Assembly (NCBI GenBank): GCA_037444075.1
Contig: JBBIND010000109.1
Span: 1-7,169, forward strand
Reading direction: 5' to 3'
DNA length: 7,169 nt
Source: JBBIND01 sp037444075
GTDB lineage: Bacteria; Acidobacteriota; Terriglobia; Bryobacterales; Bryobacteraceae
Both the position numbers and the translations under genes were made by a program. The stretch's first letter is position 1. The number at the start of each line of letters is the position of its first letter. Of the stretch, positions 6,902 to 7,169 are shown piece after piece. The notes beneath the pieces are model-generated. The model had not been told where the DNA came from. It made no database searches and saw only the letters and a program-made list of their open reading frames with translations.

Positions 6902-6979
6902 GCGCCCGTAGCTCAGTCCGGATAGAGCGCTTGCCTCCGGAGCAAGAGGTCAGAGGTTCGAATCCTCTCGGGCGTACCA
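6902..6979 (+). tRNA. tRNA-Arg (anticodon CCG)
   Basis: A full cloverleaf folds. The acceptor stem is GCGCCCG (6902-6908) with CGGGCGT (6969-6975), one G-U at the end. The D stem is GCTC/GAGC. The anticodon stem CTTGC/GCAAG encloses the loop CTCCGGA, giving anticodon CCG that reads the arginine codon CGG. The variable loop is AGGTC. The T arm is AGAGG-TTCGAAT-CCTCT. Discriminator A is followed by an encoded CCA (6977-6979). A CGG-decoding tRNA fits the GC-rich codon use of the window. Confidence 0.96.
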
Positions 6980-7036
6980 CATCCCAACTTAATTGCTCGC
7001 CGTAGACGGCATTACCTGGACTTGATTGCTGAAGCC

Positions 7037-7076
7037 AGAGTGCACCTCCTGCCCCTCTGACGTCGAACTGCACTCT
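7037..7076. repeat. 8-bp inverted repeat downstream of the tRNA
   Basis: AGAGTGCA (7037-7044) and TGCACTCT (7069-7076) form a perfect 8-bp inverted repeat around a 24-base spacer. No T-run follows, so it is not a standard terminator. The 6980-7141 region between tRNA and the last start codon is otherwise without a gene I can support and is AT-richer than the rest of the window. Confidence 0.4.
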
Positions 7077-7089
7077 AACCCCAATACTG

Positions 7090-7118
7090 TTCACTTAACA
7101 ACATTTCTGTGCTATTCA
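7090..7118 (+). promoter_or_regulatory. Candidate promoter for the edge ORF
   Basis: TTCACT (7090-7095, 4 of 6 consensus matches) and TATTCA (7113-7118, 3 of 6) are separated by exactly 17 bases. A TGC before the second hexamer gives an extended -10 (TGnTATTCA). Transcription would start near 7124-7126. Confidence 0.35.
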
Positions 7119-7121
7119 GTT

Positions 7122-7138
7122 TGGGGCGGGAGGCCCCA
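7122..7138 (+). promoter_or_regulatory. Hairpin carrying the SD of the edge ORF
   Basis: TGGGGC (7122-7127) pairs with GCCCCA (7133-7138) around the loop GGGAG. The SD GGGAGG (7128-7133) is thus in the loop and the first base of the 3' arm, eight bases before the ATG at 7142. Folding would hinder ribosome access. There is no T-run, so it is not a terminator. Confidence 0.45.
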
Positions 7139-7141
7139 GGA

Positions 7142-7169
7142 ATGGCCCGTACCGTTGCCTCTCTGCCTG
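7142..7169 (+). CDS. Start of an ORF, possibly a transposase (3'-partial)
   Basis: ATG at 7142 opens a frame reading MARTVASLP before the window ends. GGGAGG eight bases upstream is a strong SD. From memory, several IS4-family transposases begin with a similar MARTV-x-SLP sequence, but nine residues cannot prove this. An alternative is that the GGGGC-hairpin segment belongs to a structured RNA rather than a coding gene. Confidence 0.35.

Larger units (their letters stand above)
7078..7169 (+). mobile_element. Possible left end of an insertion sequence (partial)
   Basis: Composition changes after the tRNA. The last bases hold a compact arrangement of promoter-like sequence, hairpin, SD and start codon, as is common at the 5' end of an IS element. 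The first residues of the ORF resemble the start of some IS4-type transposases as I remember them. The terminal inverted repeat cannot be identified because the right end is outside the window, so the left boundary given here is a guess. A tRNA-adjacent intergenic region is a common insertion spot. Confidence 0.3.

Noticed and set aside
6999..7010. Dyad GCCGTAGACGGC after the tRNA as a terminator
   Set aside because: The stem is only four pairs if a tetraloop is allowed, and no T-run follows; at most a minor dyad.
6885..7094. Minus-strand ORF of 69 codons containing RPRGFEPLTSCSGG
   Set aside because: This is the well-known false protein produced by translating the antisense strand of a tRNA gene; the tRNA-Arg explains the sequence.
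1..7169. CRISPR array, toxin-antitoxin pair, defence system or riboswitch
   Set aside because: No spaced direct repeats, no defence-type domains and no long structured leader could be found. The only gene-poor stretch is 6980-7141.

Overview
This is a bacterial chromosomal window with high GC and strong G/C preference at third codon positions. The gene style suggests Acidobacteriota: a secreted HExxH protein and a TlpA-like redoxin typical of that group, plus frequent TTG starts behind good Shine-Dalgarno (SD) sequences. That assignment is inference from recall of family types; the window has no rRNA or marker protein to test it.

Layout, left to right. (1) Bases 1-2093, plus strand: the 3' part of an APC-superfamily amino acid permease whose N-terminus lies before the window. 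It is fused to a soluble C-terminal domain resembling a universal stress protein (USP) fold. (2) Bases 2112-3431, minus strand: a complete glucarate dehydratase-like enolase-superfamily enzyme, convergent with the permease. (3) Bases 3457-3591, minus strand: a 44-residue, very basic small ORF with a TTG start. It lies directly upstream of the dehydratase and has coding-like third-position composition. (4) Bases 3592-3662: a short divergent control region with a TACAAT -10 element (minus strand) and two abutting DNA dyads. (5) Bases 3663-6817, plus strand: three genes that look co-transcribed. They are an EntS-like MFS exporter, a secreted HExxH/E putative metallopeptidase starting inside the exporter's last codons (TTGA overlap), and an exported thioredoxin-fold protein with a CPGCQKC motif. 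(6) Bases 6902-6979: tRNA-Arg(CCG) with encoded CCA and a plausible promoter. (7) Bases 6980-7169: a visibly AT-richer stretch that ends in a promoter-like sequence, an SD-bearing hairpin and nine codons of an ORF (MARTVASLP). This may be the left end of an insertion sequence.

How the genes might work together: the permease and the dehydratase fit uptake and catabolism of organic substrates, but they are convergent and need not be linked. The exporter, peptidase and redoxin are all membrane or extracytoplasmic proteins and form a plausible envelope cluster of unknown purpose. I see no large undescribed system. The most novel-looking items are the small basic ORF and its palindromic control region, and the possible self-protecting transposase leader at the right edge.
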